A DNA stretch of 64,000 bases from NCBI GenBank assembly GCA_037893245.1, contig JBAIAA010000899.1, positions 124,001-188,000 of the forward strand, read 5' to 3'. Numbering within the stretch: position 1 is the first letter of the stretch; every line of letters begins with the position of its first letter. The position numbers and the translations under genes are program-made. Shown here in pieces: positions 39,998 to 53,955 of this stretch. The DNA comes from Crossaster papposus (Eukaryota > Echinodermata > Asteroidea > Velatida > Solasteridae). A model generated the notes under the pieces. That model saw only the letters and a list, made by a program, of their open reading frames with translations, was not told where the DNA came from and ran no database searches.

Positions 39998-40041
39998 AAA
40001 CTCAATTTGATCTGATAAAACAAAAACCTCACATGTATTAT
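39998..40041 (+). repeat. Chimeric C module (C1 left, C2 right)
   Basis: Same C1/C2 chimera as at 35394. It sits at the start of the shortened 731-bp unit of the 951-bp array, where one 221-bp block is missing, linking the chimera to a length change. Confidence 0.83.
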
Positions 40042-43000
40042 TATGTAAAGGGAAAGAAGTGTGCAGTAGAAATAAACACCTGATGTGGGAACAAGCCCTC
40101 GAGTTAAATATGTAAAGTGAAAGAAGTGTGCAGTAGAAATAAACACCTGATGTGGGAACAAGCCCTCGAGTTAAATATGTAGTAGTAGGGATATGCCGAT
40201 TGTAGACCAAATCTTAAAAAACTCAATTTGATCTGATAACAAAAAAACCTCACATGTATTATTATGTAAAGGGAAAGAAGTGTGCAGTAGAAATAAACAC
40301 CTGATGTGGGAACAAGCCCTCGAGTTAAATATGTAAAGGGAAAGAAGTGTGCAGTAGAAATAAACACCTGATGTGGGAACAAGCCCTCGAGTTAAATATG
40401 TAAAGGGAAAGAAGTGTGCAGTAGAAATAAACACCTGATGTGGGAACAAGCCCTCGAGTTAAATATGTAGTAGTAGGAATATGCCGATTGTAGACCAAAT
40501 CTTAAAAAACTCAATTTGATCTGATAACAAAACAAACTCACATTTATTATTATGTAAAGGGGAAATAAGTGTGCAGTAGAAATAAACACCTGATGTGGGA
40601 ACAAGCCCTCGAGTTAAATATGTAAAGGGAAAGAAGTGTGCAGTAGAAATAAACACCTGATGTGGGAACAAGCCCTCGAGTTAAATATGTAGTAGTAGGG
40701 ATATGCCGATTGTAGACCAAATCTTAAAAAACTCAATTTGATCTGATAACAAAAAAACCTCACATGTATTATTATGTAAAGGGAAAGAAGTGTGCAGTAG
40801 AAATAAACACCTGATGTGGGAACAAGCCCTCGAGTTAAATATGTAAAGGGAAAGAAGTGTGCAGTAGAAATAAACACCTGATGTGGGAACAAGCCCTCGA
40901 GTTAAATATGTAAAGGGAAAGAAGTGTGCAGTAGAAATAAACACCTGATGTGGGAACAAGCCCTCGAGTTAAATATGTAGTAGTAGGGATATGCCGATTG
41001 TAGACCAAATCTTAAAAAACTCAATTTGATCTGATAACAAAACAAACTCACATTTATTATTATGTAAAGGGAAATAAGTGTGCAGTAGAAATAAACACCT
41101 GATGTGGGAACAAGCCCTCGAGTTAAATATGTAAAGGGAAAGAAGTGTGCAGTAGAAATAAACACCTGATGTGGGAACAAGCCCTCGAGTTAAATATGTA
41201 GTAGTAGGGATATGCCGATTGTAGACCAAATCTTAAAAAACTCAATTTGATCTGATAACAAAAAAACCTCACATGTATTATTATGTAAAGGGAAAGAAGT
41301 GTGCAGTAGAAATAAACACCTGATGTGGGAACAAGCCCTCGAGTTAAATATGTAAAGTGAAAGAAGTGTGCAGTAGAAATAAACACCTGATGTGGGAACA
41401 AGCCCTCGAGTTAAATATGTAGTAGTAGGGATATGCCGATTGTAGACCAAATCTTAAAAAACTCAATTTGATCTGATAAAACAAAAACCTCACATTTATT
41501 ATTATGTAAAGGGAAAGAAGTGTGCAGTAGAAATAAACACCTGATGTGGGAACAAGCCCTCGAGTTAAATATGTAAAGGGAAATAAATGTGCAGTAGAAA
41601 TAAACACCTGATGTGGGAACAAGCCCTCGAGTTAAATATGTAGTAGTAGGGATATGCCGATTGTAGACCAAATCTTAAAAAACTCAATTTGATCTGATAA
41701 CAAAAAAACCTCACATGTATTATTATGTAAAGGGAAAGAAGTGTGCAGTAGAAATAAACACCTGATGTGGGAACAAGCCCTCGAGTTAAATATGTAAAGG
41801 GAAAGAAGTGTGCAGTAGAAATAAACACCTGATGTGGGAACAAGCCCTCGAGTTAAATATGTAAAGGGAAAGAAGTGTGCAGTAGAAATAAACACCTGAT
41901 GTGGGAACAAGCCCTCGAGTTAAATATGTAGTAGTAGGGATATGCCGATTGTAGACCAAATCTTAAAAAACTCAATTTGATCTGATAACAAAACAAACTC
42001 ACATTTATTATTATGTAAAGGGAAATAAGTGTGCAGTAGAAATAAACACCTGATGTGGGAACAAGCCCTCGAGTTAAATATGTAAAGGGAAAGAAGTGTG
42101 CAGTAGAAATAAACACCTGATGTGGGAACAAGCCCTCGAGTTAAATATGTAGTAGTAGGGATATGCCGATTGTAGACCAAATCTTAAAAAACTCAATTTG
42201 ATCTGATAAAACAAAAACCTCACATTTATTATTATGTAAAGGGAAAGAAGTGTGCAGTAGAAATAAACACCTGATGTGGGAACAAGCCCTCGAGTTAAAT
42301 ATGTAAAGGGAAAGAAGTGTGCAGTAGAAATAAACACCTGATGTGGGAACAAGCCCTCGAGTTAAATATGTAGTAGTAGGGATATGCCGATTGTAGACCA
42401 AATCTTAAAAAACTCAATTTGATCTGATAAAACAAAAACCTCACATTTATTATTATGTAAAGGGAAAGAAGTGTGCAGTAGAAATAAACACCTGATGTGG
42501 GAACAAGCCCTCGAGTTAAATATGTAAAGGGAAATAATTGTGCAGTAGAAATAAACACCTGATGTGGGAACAAGCCCTCGAGTTAAATATGTAGTAGTAG
42601 GGATATGCCGATTGTAGACCAAATCTTAAAAAACTCAATTTGATCTGATAACAAAAAAACCTCACATGTATTATTATGTAAAGGGAAAGAAGTGTGCAGT
42701 AGAAATAAACACCTGATGTGGGAACAAGCCCTCGAGTTAAATATGTAAAGGGAAAGAAGTGTGCAGTAGAAATAAACACCTGATGTGGGAACAAGCCCTC
42801 GAGTTAAATATGTAAAGGGAAAGAAGTGTGCAGTAGAAATAAACACCTGATGTGGGAACAAGCCCTCGAGTTAAATATGTAGTAGTAGGAATATGCCGAT
42901 TGTAGACCAAATCTTAAAAAACTCAATTTGATCTGATAACAAAACAAACTCACATTTATTATTATGTAAAGGGAAATAAGTGTGCAGTAGAAATAAACAC

Positions 43001-43096
43001 CTGATGTGGGAACAAGCCCTCGAGTTAAATATGTAAAGGGAAAGAAGTGTGCAGTAGAAATAAACACCTGATGTGGGAACAAGCCCTCGAGTTAAA

Positions 43097-46000
43097 TATG
43101 TAGTAGTAGGGATATGCCGATTGTAGACCAAATCTTAAAAAACTCAATTTGATCTGATAAAACAAAAACCTCACATTTATTATTATGTAAAGGGAAAGAA
43201 GTGTGCAGTAGAAATAAACACCTGATGTGGGAACAAGCCCTCGAGTTAAATATGTAAAGGGAAAGAAATGTGCAGTAGAAATAAACACCTGATGTGGGAA
43301 CAAGCCCTGGAGTTAAATATGTCGTAGTAGCGATATGCCGATTGTAGACCAAATCTTAAAAAACTCAATTTGATCTGATAACAAAAAAACCTCACATGTA
43401 TTATTATGTAAAGGGAAAGAAGTGTGCAGTAGAAATAAACACCTGATGTGGGAACAAGCCCTCGAGTTAAATATGTAAAGGGAAAGAAGTGTGCAGTAGA
43501 AATAAACACCTGATGTGGGAACAAGCCCTCGAGTTAAATATGTAAAGGGAAAGAAGTGTGCAGTAGAAATAAACACCTGATGTGGGAACAAGCCCTCGAG
43601 ATAAATATGTAGTAGTAGGGATATGCCGATTGTAGACCAAATCTTAAAAAACTCAATTTGATCTGATAACAAAACAAACTCACATTTATTATTATGTAAA
43701 GGAAAATAAGTGTGTAGTAGAAATAAACACATGATGTGGGAACAAGCCCTCGAGTTAAATATGTAAAAGGAAAGAAGTGTGCAGTAGAAATAAACACCTG
43801 ATGTGGGAACAAGCCCTCGAGTTAAATATGTAGTAGTAGGGATATGCCGATTGTAGACCAAATCTTAAAAAAACTCAATTTGATATGATAAAACAACAAC
43901 CTCACATTTATTATTATGTAAAGGGAAAGAAGTGTGCAGTAGAAATAAAGACCTGATGTGGGAACAATCCCTCGAGTTAAATATGTAAAGGGAAAGAAAT
44001 GTGCAGTAGAAATAAACACCCGATGTGGGAACAAACCCTGTAGTTAAATATGTAGTAGTAGGGATATGCCGATTGTAGACCAAATCTTAAAAAACTCAAT
44101 TTGATCTGATAACAAAAAAAACTCACATTTATTATTATGTAAAGGGAAATAAGTGTGCAGTAGAAATAAACACCTGATGTGGGGACAAGCCCTCGAGTTA
44201 AATATGTAGTAGTAGGGATATGCCGATTGTAGACCAAATCTTAAAAAACTCAATTTGATCTGATAAAACAAAAACCTCACATTTATTATTATGTAAAGGG
44301 AAAGAAGTGTGCAGTATAAATAAACACCTGATGTGGGAACAAGCCCTCGAGTTAAATATGTAAAGGGAAAGAAATGTGCAGTAGAAATAAACACCTGATG
44401 TGGGAACAAGCCCTCGAGTTAAATATGTAGTAGTAGGGATATGCCGATTGTAGACCAAATCTTAAAAAACTCAATTTGATCTGATAACAAAAAAACCTCA
44501 CATGTATTATTATGTAAAGGGAAAGAAGTGTGCAGTAGAAATAAACACCTGATGTGGGAACAAGCCCTCGAGTTAAATATGTAAAGGGAAAGAAGTGTGC
44601 AGTAGAAATAAACACCTGATGTGGGAACAAGCCCTCGAGTTAAATATGTAAAGGGAAAGAAGTGTGCAGTAGAAATAAACACCAGATGTGGGAACAAGCC
44701 CTCGAGTTAAATATGTAGTAGTAGGGATATGCCGATTGTAGACCAAATCTTAAAAAACTCAATTTGATCTGATAACAAAACAAACTCACATTTATTATTA
44801 TGTAAAGGGAAATAAGTGTGCAGTAGAAATAAACACCTGATGTGGGAACAAGCCCTCGAGTTAAATATGTAAAGGGAAAGAAGTGTGCAGTAGAAATAAA
44901 CACCTGATGTGGGAACAAGCCCTCGAGTTAAATATGTAGTAGTAGGGATATGCCGATTGTAGACCAAATCTTAAAAAACTCAATTTGATCTGATAAAACA
45001 AAAACCTCACATTTATTATTATGTAAAGGGAAAGAAGTGTGCAGTAGAAATAAACACCTGATGTGGGAACAAGCCCTCGAGTTAAATATGTAAAGGGAAA
45101 GAAATGTGCAGTAGAAATAAACACCTGATGTGGGAACAAGCCCTGGAGTTAAATATGTAGTAGTAGGGATATGCCGATTGTATACCAAATCTTAAAAAAC
45201 TCAATTTGATCTGATAACAAAAAAACCTCACATGTATTATTATGTAAAGGGAAAGAAGTGGGCAGTAGAAATAAACACCTGATGTGGGAACAAGCCCTCG
45301 AGTTAAATATGTAAAGGGAAAGAAGTGTGCAGTAGAAATAACCACCTGATGTGGGAACAAGCCCTCGAGTTAAATATGTAAAGGGAAAGAAGTGTGCAGT
45401 AGAAATAAACACCTGATGTGGGAACAAGCCCTCGAGATAAATATGTAGTAGTAGGGATATGCCGATTGTAGACCAAATCTTAAAAAACTCAATTTGATCT
45501 GATAAAACAAAAACCTCACATTTATTATTATGTAAAGGGAAAGAAGTGTGCAGTAGAAATAAACACCTGATGTGGGAACAAGCCCTCGAGTTAAATATGT
45601 AAAGGGAAAGAAATGTGCAGTAGAAATAAACACCTGATGTTGGAACAAGCCCTGGAGTTAAATATGTAGTAGTAGCGATATGCCGATTGTAGACCAAATC
45701 TTAAAAAACTCAATTTGATCTGATAACAAAAAAACCTCACATGTATTATTATGTAAAGGGAAAGAAGTGTGCAGTAGAAATAAACACCTGATGTGGGAAC
45801 AAGCCCTCGAGTTAAATATGTAAAGGGAAAGAAGTGTGCAGTAGAAATAAACACCTGATGTGGGAACAAGCCCTCGAGTTAAATATGTAAAGGGAAAGAA
45901 GTGTGCAGTAGAAATAAACACCTGATGTGGGAACAAGCCCTCGAGATAAATATGTAGTAGTAGGGATATGCCGATTGTAGACCAAATCTTAAAAAACTCA

Positions 46001-49000
46001 ATTTGATCTGATAACAAAACAAACTCACATTTATTATTATGTAAAGGAAAATAAGTTTGTAGTAGAAATAAACACATGATGTGGGAACAAGCCCTAGAGT
46101 TAAATATGTAAAGGGAAAGAAGTGTGCAGTAGAAATAAACACCTGATGTGGGAACAAGCCCTCGAGTTAAATATGTAAAAGGAAAGAAGTGTGCAGTAGA
46201 AATAAACACCTGATGTGGGAACAAGCCCTCGAGTTAAATATGTAGTAGTAGGGATATGCCGATTGTAGACCAAATCTTAAAAAACTCAATTTGATATGAT
46301 AAAACAACAACCTCACATTTATTATTATGTAAAGGGAAAGAAGTGTGCAGTAGAAATAAAGACCTGATGTGGGAACAATCCCTCGAGTTAAATATGTAAA
46401 GGGAAAGAAATGTGCAGTAGAAATAAACACCCGATGTGGGAACAAACCCTGAAGATAAATATGTAGTAGTAGGGAAATGCCGATTGTAGACCAAATCTTA
46501 AAAAACTCAATTTGATCTGATAACAAAAAAACCTCACATGTATTATTATGTAAAGGGAAAGAAGTGTGCAGTAGAAATAAACACCTGATGTGGGAACAAG
46601 CCCTCGAGTTAAATATGTAAAGGGAAAGAAGTGTGCAGTAGAAATAAACACCTGATGTGGGAACAAGCCCTCGAGTTAAATATGTAGTAGTAGGGATATG
46701 CCGATTGTAGACCAAATCTTAAAAAAACTCAATTTGATCTGATAACAAAAAAAACTCACATTTATTATTATGTAAAGGGAAATAAGTGTGCAGTAGAAAT
46801 AAACACCTGATGTGGGAACAAGCCCTCGAGTTAAATATGTAGTAGTAGGGATATGCCGATTGTAGACCAAATCTTAAAAAACTCAATTTGATCTGATAAA
46901 ACAAAAACCTCACATTTATTATTATGTAAAGGGAAAGAAGTGTGCAGTAGAAATAAACACCTGATGTGGGAACAAGCCCTCGAGTTAAATATGTAAAGGG
47001 AAAGAAATGTGCAGTAGAAATAAACACCTGATGTGGGAACAAGCCCTCGAGTTAAATATGTAGTAGTAGGGATATGCCGATTGTAGACCAAATCTTAAAA
47101 AACTCAATTTGATCTGATAACAAAAAAACCTCACATGTATTATTATGTAAAGGGAAAGAAGTGTGCAGTAGAAATAAACACCTGATGTGGGAACAAGCCC
47201 TCGAGATAAATATGTAGTAGTAGGGATATGCCGATTGTAGACCAAATCTTAAAAAACTCAATTTGATCTGATAACAAAACAAACTCACATTTATTATTAT
47301 GTAAAGGAAAATAAGTGTGTAGTAGAAATAAACACATGATGTGGGAACAAGCCCTAGAGTTAAATATGTAAAGGGAAAGAAGTGTGCAGTAGAAATAAAC
47401 ACCTGATGTGGGAACAAGCCCTCGAGTTAAATATGTAAAGGGAAAGAAGTGTGCAGTAGAAATAAACACCTGATGTGGGAACAAGCCCTCGAGTTAAATA
47501 TGTAGTAGTAGGGATATGCCGATTGTAGACCAAATCTTAAAAAAATCAATTTGATCTGATAACAAAACAAACTCACATTTATTATTATGTAAAGGGAAAT
47601 AAGTGTGCAGTAGAAATAAACACCTGATGTGGGAACAAGCCCTCGAGTTAAATATGTAAAGGGAAAGAAGTGTGCAGTAGAAATAAACACCTGATGTGGG
47701 AACAAGCCCTCGAGTTAAATATGTAGTAGTAGGGATATGCCGATTGTAGACCAAATCTTAAAAAACTCAATTTGATCTGATAAAACAAAAACCTCACATT
47801 TATTATTATGTAAAGGGAAAGAAGTGTGCAGTAGAAATAAACACCTGATGTGGGAACAAGCCCTCGAGTTAAATATGTAAAGGGAAAGAAATGTGCAGTA
47901 GAAATAAACACCTGATGTGGGAACAAGCCCTGGAGTTAAATATGTAGTAGTAGGGATATGCCGATTGTAGACCAAATCTTAAAAAACTCAATTTGATCTG
48001 AAAACAAAAAAACCTCACATGTATTATTATGTAAAGGGAAAGAAGTGGGCAGTAGAAATAAACACCTGATGTGGGAACAAGCCCTCGAGTTAAATATGTA
48101 AAGGGAAAGAAGTGTGCAGTAGAAATAACCACCTGATGTGGGAACAAGCCCTCGAGTTAAATATGTAAAGGGAAAGAAGTGTGCAGTAGAAATAAACACC
48201 TGATGTGGGAACAAGCCCTCGAGATAAATATGTAGTAGTAGGGATATGCCGATTGTAGACCAAATCTTAAAAAAACTCAATTTGATCTGATAACAAAACA
48301 AACTCACATTTATTATTATGTAAAGGGAAATAAGTGTGCAGTAGAAATAAACACATGATGTGGGAACAAGCCCTCGAGTTAAATATGTAAAGGGAAAGAA
48401 GTGTGCAGTAGAAATAAACACCTGATGTGGGAACAAGCCCTCGAGTTAAATATGTAAAAGGAAAGAAGTGTGCAGTAGAAATAAACACCTGATGTGGGAA
48501 CAAGCCCTCGAGTTAAATATGTAGTAGTAGGGATATGCCGATTGTAGACCAAATCTTAAAAAACTCAATTTGATCTGATAACAAAAAAACCTCACATGTA
48601 TTATTATGTAAAGGGAAAGAAGTGTGCAGTAGAAATAAACACCTGATGTGGGAACAAGCCCTCGAGTTAAATATGTAAAGGGAAAGAAGTGTGCAGTAGA
48701 AATAAACACCTGATGTGGGAACAAGCCCTCGAGTTAAATATGTAGTAGTAGGGATATGCCGATTGTAGACCAAATCTTAAAAAACTCAATTTGATCTGAT
48801 AAAACAAAAACCTCACATTTATTATTATGTAAAGGGAAAGAAGTGTGCAGTAGAAATAAACACCTGATGTGGGAACAAGCCCTCGAGTTAAATATGTAAA
48901 GGGAAAGAAATGTGCAGTAGAAATAAACACCTGATGTGGGAACAAGCCCTCGAGTTAAATATGTAGTAGTAGGGATATGCCGATTGTAGACCAAATCTTA

Positions 49001-52000
49001 AAAAACTCAATTTGATCTGATAACAAAAAAACCTCACATGTATTATTATGTAAAGGGAAAGAAGTGTGCAGTAGAAATAAACACCTGATGTGGGAACAAG
49101 CCCTCGAGTTAAATATGTAAAGTGAAAGAAGTGTGCAGTAGAAATAAACACCTGATGTGGGAACAAGCCCTCGAGTTAAATATGTAGTAGTAGGGATATG
49201 CCGATTGTAGACCAAATCTTAAAAAACTCAATTTGATCTGATAAAACAAAAACCTCACATTTATTATTATGTAAAGGGAAAGAAGTGTGCAGTAGAAATA
49301 AACACCTGATGTGGGAACAAGCCCTCGAGTTAAATATGTAAAGGGAAATAAATGTGCAGTAGAAATAAACACCTGATGTGGGAACAAGCCCTCGAGTTAA
49401 ATATGTAAAGGGAAAGAAGTGTGCAGTAGAAATAAACACCTGATGTGGGAACAAGCCCTCGAGTTAAATATGTAGTAGTAGGGATATGCCGATTGTAGAC
49501 CAAATCTTAAAAAACTCAATTTGATCTGATAACAAAACAAACTCACATTTATTATTATGTAAAGGAAAATAAGTGTGTAGTAGAAATAAACACATGATGT
49601 GGGAACAAGCCCTCGAGTTAAATATGTAAAGGGAAAGAAGTGTGCAGTAGAAATAAACACCTGATGTGGGAACAAGCCCTCGAGTTAAATATGTAGTAGT
49701 AGGGATATGCCGATTGTAGACCAAATCTTAAAAAACTCAATTTGATATGATAAAACAACAACCTCACATTTATTATTATGTAAAGGGAAAGAAGTGTGCA
49801 GTAGAAATAAAGACCTGATGTGGGAACAATCCCTCGAGTTAAATATGTAAAGGGAAAGAAATGTGCAGTAGAAATAAACACCCGATGTGGGAACAAACCC
49901 TGTAGTTAAATATGTAGTAGTAGGGATATGCTGATTGTATACCAAATCTTAAAAAACTCAATTTGATCTGATAACAAAAAAACCTCACATGTATTATTAT
50001 GTAAAGGGAAAGAAGTGTGCAGTAGAAATAAACACCTGATGTGGGAACAAGCCCTCGAGTTAAATATGTAAAGGGAAAGAAGTGTGCAGTAGAAATAAAC
50101 ACCTGATGTGGGAACAAGCCCTCGAGTTAAATATGTAGTAGTAGGGATATGCCGATTGTAGACCAAATCTTAAAAAACTCAATTTGATCTGATAAAACAA
50201 AAACCTCACATTTATTATTATGTAAAGGGAAAGAAGTGTGCAGTAGAAATAAACACCTGATGTGGGAACAAGCCCTCGAGTTAAATATGTAAAGGGAAAG
50301 AAATGTGCAGTAGAAATAAACACCTGATGTGGGAACAAGCCCTCGAGTTAAATATGTAGTAGTAGGGATATGCCGATTGTAGACCAAATCTTAAAAAACT
50401 CAATTTGATCTGATAACAAAAAAAACTCACATGTATTATTATGTAAAGGGAAAGAAGTGTGCAGTAGAAATAAACACCTGATGTGGGAACAAGCCCTCGA
50501 GTTAAATATGTAGTAGTAGGGATATGCCGATTGTAGACCAAATCTTAAAAAACTCAATTTGATCTGATAACAAAAAAACCTCACATGTATTATTATGTAA
50601 AGGGAAAGAAGTGTGCAGTAGAAATAAACACCTGATGTGGGAACAAGCCCTCGAGTTAAATATGTAAAGGGAAAGAAGTGTGCAGTAGAAATAAACACCT
50701 GATGTGGGAACAAGCCCTCGAGTTAAATATGTAGTAGTAGGGATATGCCGATTGTAGACCAAATCTTAAAAAACTCAATTTGATCTGATAAAACAAAAAC
50801 CTCACATTTATTATTATGTAAAGGGAAAGAAGTGTGCAGTAGAAATAAACACCTGATGTGGGAACAAGCCCTCGAGTTAAATATGTAAAGGGAAAAAAAT
50901 GTGCAGTAGAAATAAACACCTGATGTGGGAACAAGCCCTCGAGTTAAATATGTAGTAGTAGGGATATGCCGATTGTAGACCAAATCTTAAAAAACTCAAT
51001 TTGATCTGATAACAAAAAAACCTCACATGTATTATTATGTAAAGGGAAAGAAGTGTGCAGTAGAAATAAACACCTGATGTGGGAACAAGCCCTCGAGTTA
51101 AATATGTAAAGTGAAAGAAGTGTGCAGTATAAATAAACACCTGATGTGGGAACAAGCCCTCGAGTTAAATATGTAGTAGTAGGGATATGCCGATTGTAGA
51201 CCAAATCTTAAAAAACTCAATTTGATCTGATAAAACAAAAACCTCACATTTATTATTATGTAAAGGGAAAGAAGTGTGCAGTAGAAATAAACACCTGATG
51301 TGGGAACAAGCCCTCGAGTTAAATATGTAAAGGGAAATAAATGTGCAGTAGAAATAAACACCTGATGTGGGAACAAGCCCTCGAGTTAAATATGTAGTAG
51401 TAGGGATATGCCGATTGTAGACCAAATCTTAAAAAACTCAATTTGATCTGATAACAAAAAAACCTCACATGTATTATTATGTAAAGGGAAAGAAGTGTGC
51501 AGTAGAAATAAACACCTGATGTGGGAACAAGCCCTCGAGTTAAATATGTAAAGGGAAAGAAGTGTGCAGTAGAAATAAACACCTGATGTGGGAACAAGCC
51601 CTCGAGTTAAATATGTAAAGGGAAAGAAGTGTGCAGTAGAAATAAACACCTGATGTGGGAACAAGCCCTCGAGTTAAATATGTAGTAGTAGGGATATGCC
51701 GATTGTAGACCAAATCTTAAAAAACTCAATTTGATCTGATAACAAAACAAACTCACATTTATTATTATGTAAAGGGAAATAAGTGTGCAGTAGAAATAAA
51801 CACCTGATGTGGGAACAAGCCCTCGAGTTAAATATGTAAAGGGAAAGAAGTGTGCAGTAGAAATAAACACCTGATGTGGGAACAAGCCCTCGAGTTAAAT
51901 ATGTAGTAGTAGGGATATGCCGATTGTAGACCAAATCTTAAAAAACTCAATTTGATCTGATAAAACAAAAACCTCACATTTATTATTATGTAAAGGGAAA

Positions 52001-53955
52001 GAAGTGTGCAGTAGAAATAAACACCTGATGTGGGAACAAGCCCTCGAGTTAAATATGTAAAGGGAAAGAAGTGTGCAGTAGAAATAAACACCTGATGTGG
52101 GAACAAGCCCTCGAGTTAAATATGTAAAGGGAAAGAAGTGTGCAGTAGAAATAAACACCTGATGTGGGAACAAGCCCTCGAGTTAAATATGTAGTAGTAG
52201 GGATATGCCGATTGTAGACCAAATCTTAAAAAACTCAATTTGATCTGATAAAACAAAAACCTCACATTTATTATTATGTAAAGGGAAAGAAGTGTGCAGT
52301 AGAAATAAACACCTGATGTGGGAACAAGCCCTCGAGTTAAATATGTAAAGGGAAAGAAATGTGCAGTAGAAATAAACACCTGATGTGGGAACAAGCCCTG
52401 GAGTTAAATATGTAGTAGTAGCGATATGCCGATTGTAGACCAAATCTTAAAAAACTCAATTTGATCTGATAACAAAAAAACCTCACATGTATTATTATGT
52501 AAAGGGAAAGAAGTGTGCAGTAGAAATAAACACCTGATGTGGGAACAAGCCCTCGAGTTAAATATGTAAAGGGAAAGAAGTGTGCAGTAGAAATAAACAC
52601 CTGATGTGGGAACAAGCCCTCGAGTTAAATATGTAAAGGGAAAGAAGTGTGCAGTAGAAATAAACACCTGATGTGGGAACAAGCCCTCGAGATAAATATG
52701 TAGTAGTAGGGATATGCCGATTGTAGACCAAATCTTAAAAAACTCAATTTGATCTGATAACAAAACAAACTCACATTTATTATTATGTAAAGGAAAATAA
52801 GTGTGTAGTAGAAATAAACACATGATGTGGGAACAAGCCCTCGAGTTAAATATGTAAAGGGAAAGAAGTGTGCAGTAGAAATAAACACCTGATGTGGGAA
52901 CAAGCCCTTGAGTTAAATATGTAAAAGGAAAGAAGTGTGCAGTAGAAATAAACACCTGATGTGGGAACAAGCCCTCGAGTTAAATATGTAGTAGTAGGGA
53001 TATGCCGATTGTAGACCAAATCTTAACAAACTCAATTTGATATGATAAAACAACAACCTCACATTTATTATTATGTAAAGGGAAAGAAGTGTGCAGTAGA
53101 AATAAAGACCTGATGTGGGAACAATCCCTCGAGTTAAATATGTAAAGGGAAAGAAATGTGCAGTAGAAATAAACACCCGATGTGGGAACAAACCCTGTAG
53201 TTAAATATGTAGTAGTAGGGATATGCCGATTGTAGACCAAATCTTAAAAAACTCAATTTGATCTGATAACAAAAAAACCTCACATGTATTATTATGTAAA
53301 GGGAAAGAAGTGTGCAGTAGAAATAAACACCTGATGTGGGAACAAGCCCTCGAGTTAAATATGTAAAGGGAAAGAAGTGTGCAGTAGAAATAAACACCTG
53401 ATGTGGGAACAAGCCCTCGAGTTAAATATGTAGTAGTAGGGATATGCCGATTGTAGACCAAATCTTAAAAAACTCAATTTGATCTGATAACAAAAAAAAC
53501 TCACATTTATTATTATGTAAAGGGAAATAAGTGTGCAGTAGAAATAAACACCTGATGTGGGAACAAGCCCTCGAGTTAAATATGTAGTAGTAGGGATATG
53601 CCGATTGTAGACCAAATCTTAAAAAACTCAATTTGATCTGATAAAACAAAAACCTCACATGTATTATTATGTAAAGGGAAAGAAGTGTGCAGTAGAAATA
53701 AACACCTGATGTGGGAACAAGCCCTCGAGTTAAATATGTAAAGGGAAAGAAGTGTGCAGTAGAAATAAACACCTGATGTGGGAACAAGCCCTCGAGTTAA
53801 ATATGTAGTAGTAGGGATATGCCGATTGTAGACCAAATCTTAAAAAACTCAATTTGATCTGATAACAAAACAAACTCACATTTATTATTATGTAAAGGGA
53901 AATAAGTGTGCAGTAGAAATAAACACCTGATGTGGGAACAAGCCCTCGAGTTAAA
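43097..53955 (+). repeat. Mosaic composite region
   Basis: A1-A3 blocks with linkers C1 to C4 in changing order. Long matches recur at several spacings: about 43.3-43.9 kb with 45.7-46.2 kb (2345 bp), and 44.7-45.3 kb with 47.5-48.1 kb (2787 bp). C4 blocks occur near 43882, 46292, 49744 and 53039, each followed by GACCTGATG, AACAATCCC, CACCCGATG and CAAACCCTG variants. No unique insert was seen. Confidence 0.85.
53624..53667 (+). repeat. Chimeric C module (C1 left, C2 right)
   Basis: Third instance of a C1 left half joined to the CATGTATT right half of C2. It follows a short A1BC block. Confidence 0.8.

Larger units (their letters stand above)
37102..43096 (+). repeat. 951-bp higher-order repeat array
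   Basis: Four-block higher-order unit: B-C2-A-A (second A has AAAGTGAAAG), B-C1-A-A (second A has AAATAAATG), B-C2-A-A-A, B-C3-A-A (first A has AAATAAGTG). Sizes 221+221+288+221 = 951 bp. Full copies are 38053-39003, 39004-39954 and 41195-42145; 42146-43096 is full length with its first block changed to C1. Between them are shortened units of 731 bp (39955-40685) and 509 bp (40686-41194). The part before 38053 uses the same blocks in a different order. Confidence 0.9.
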
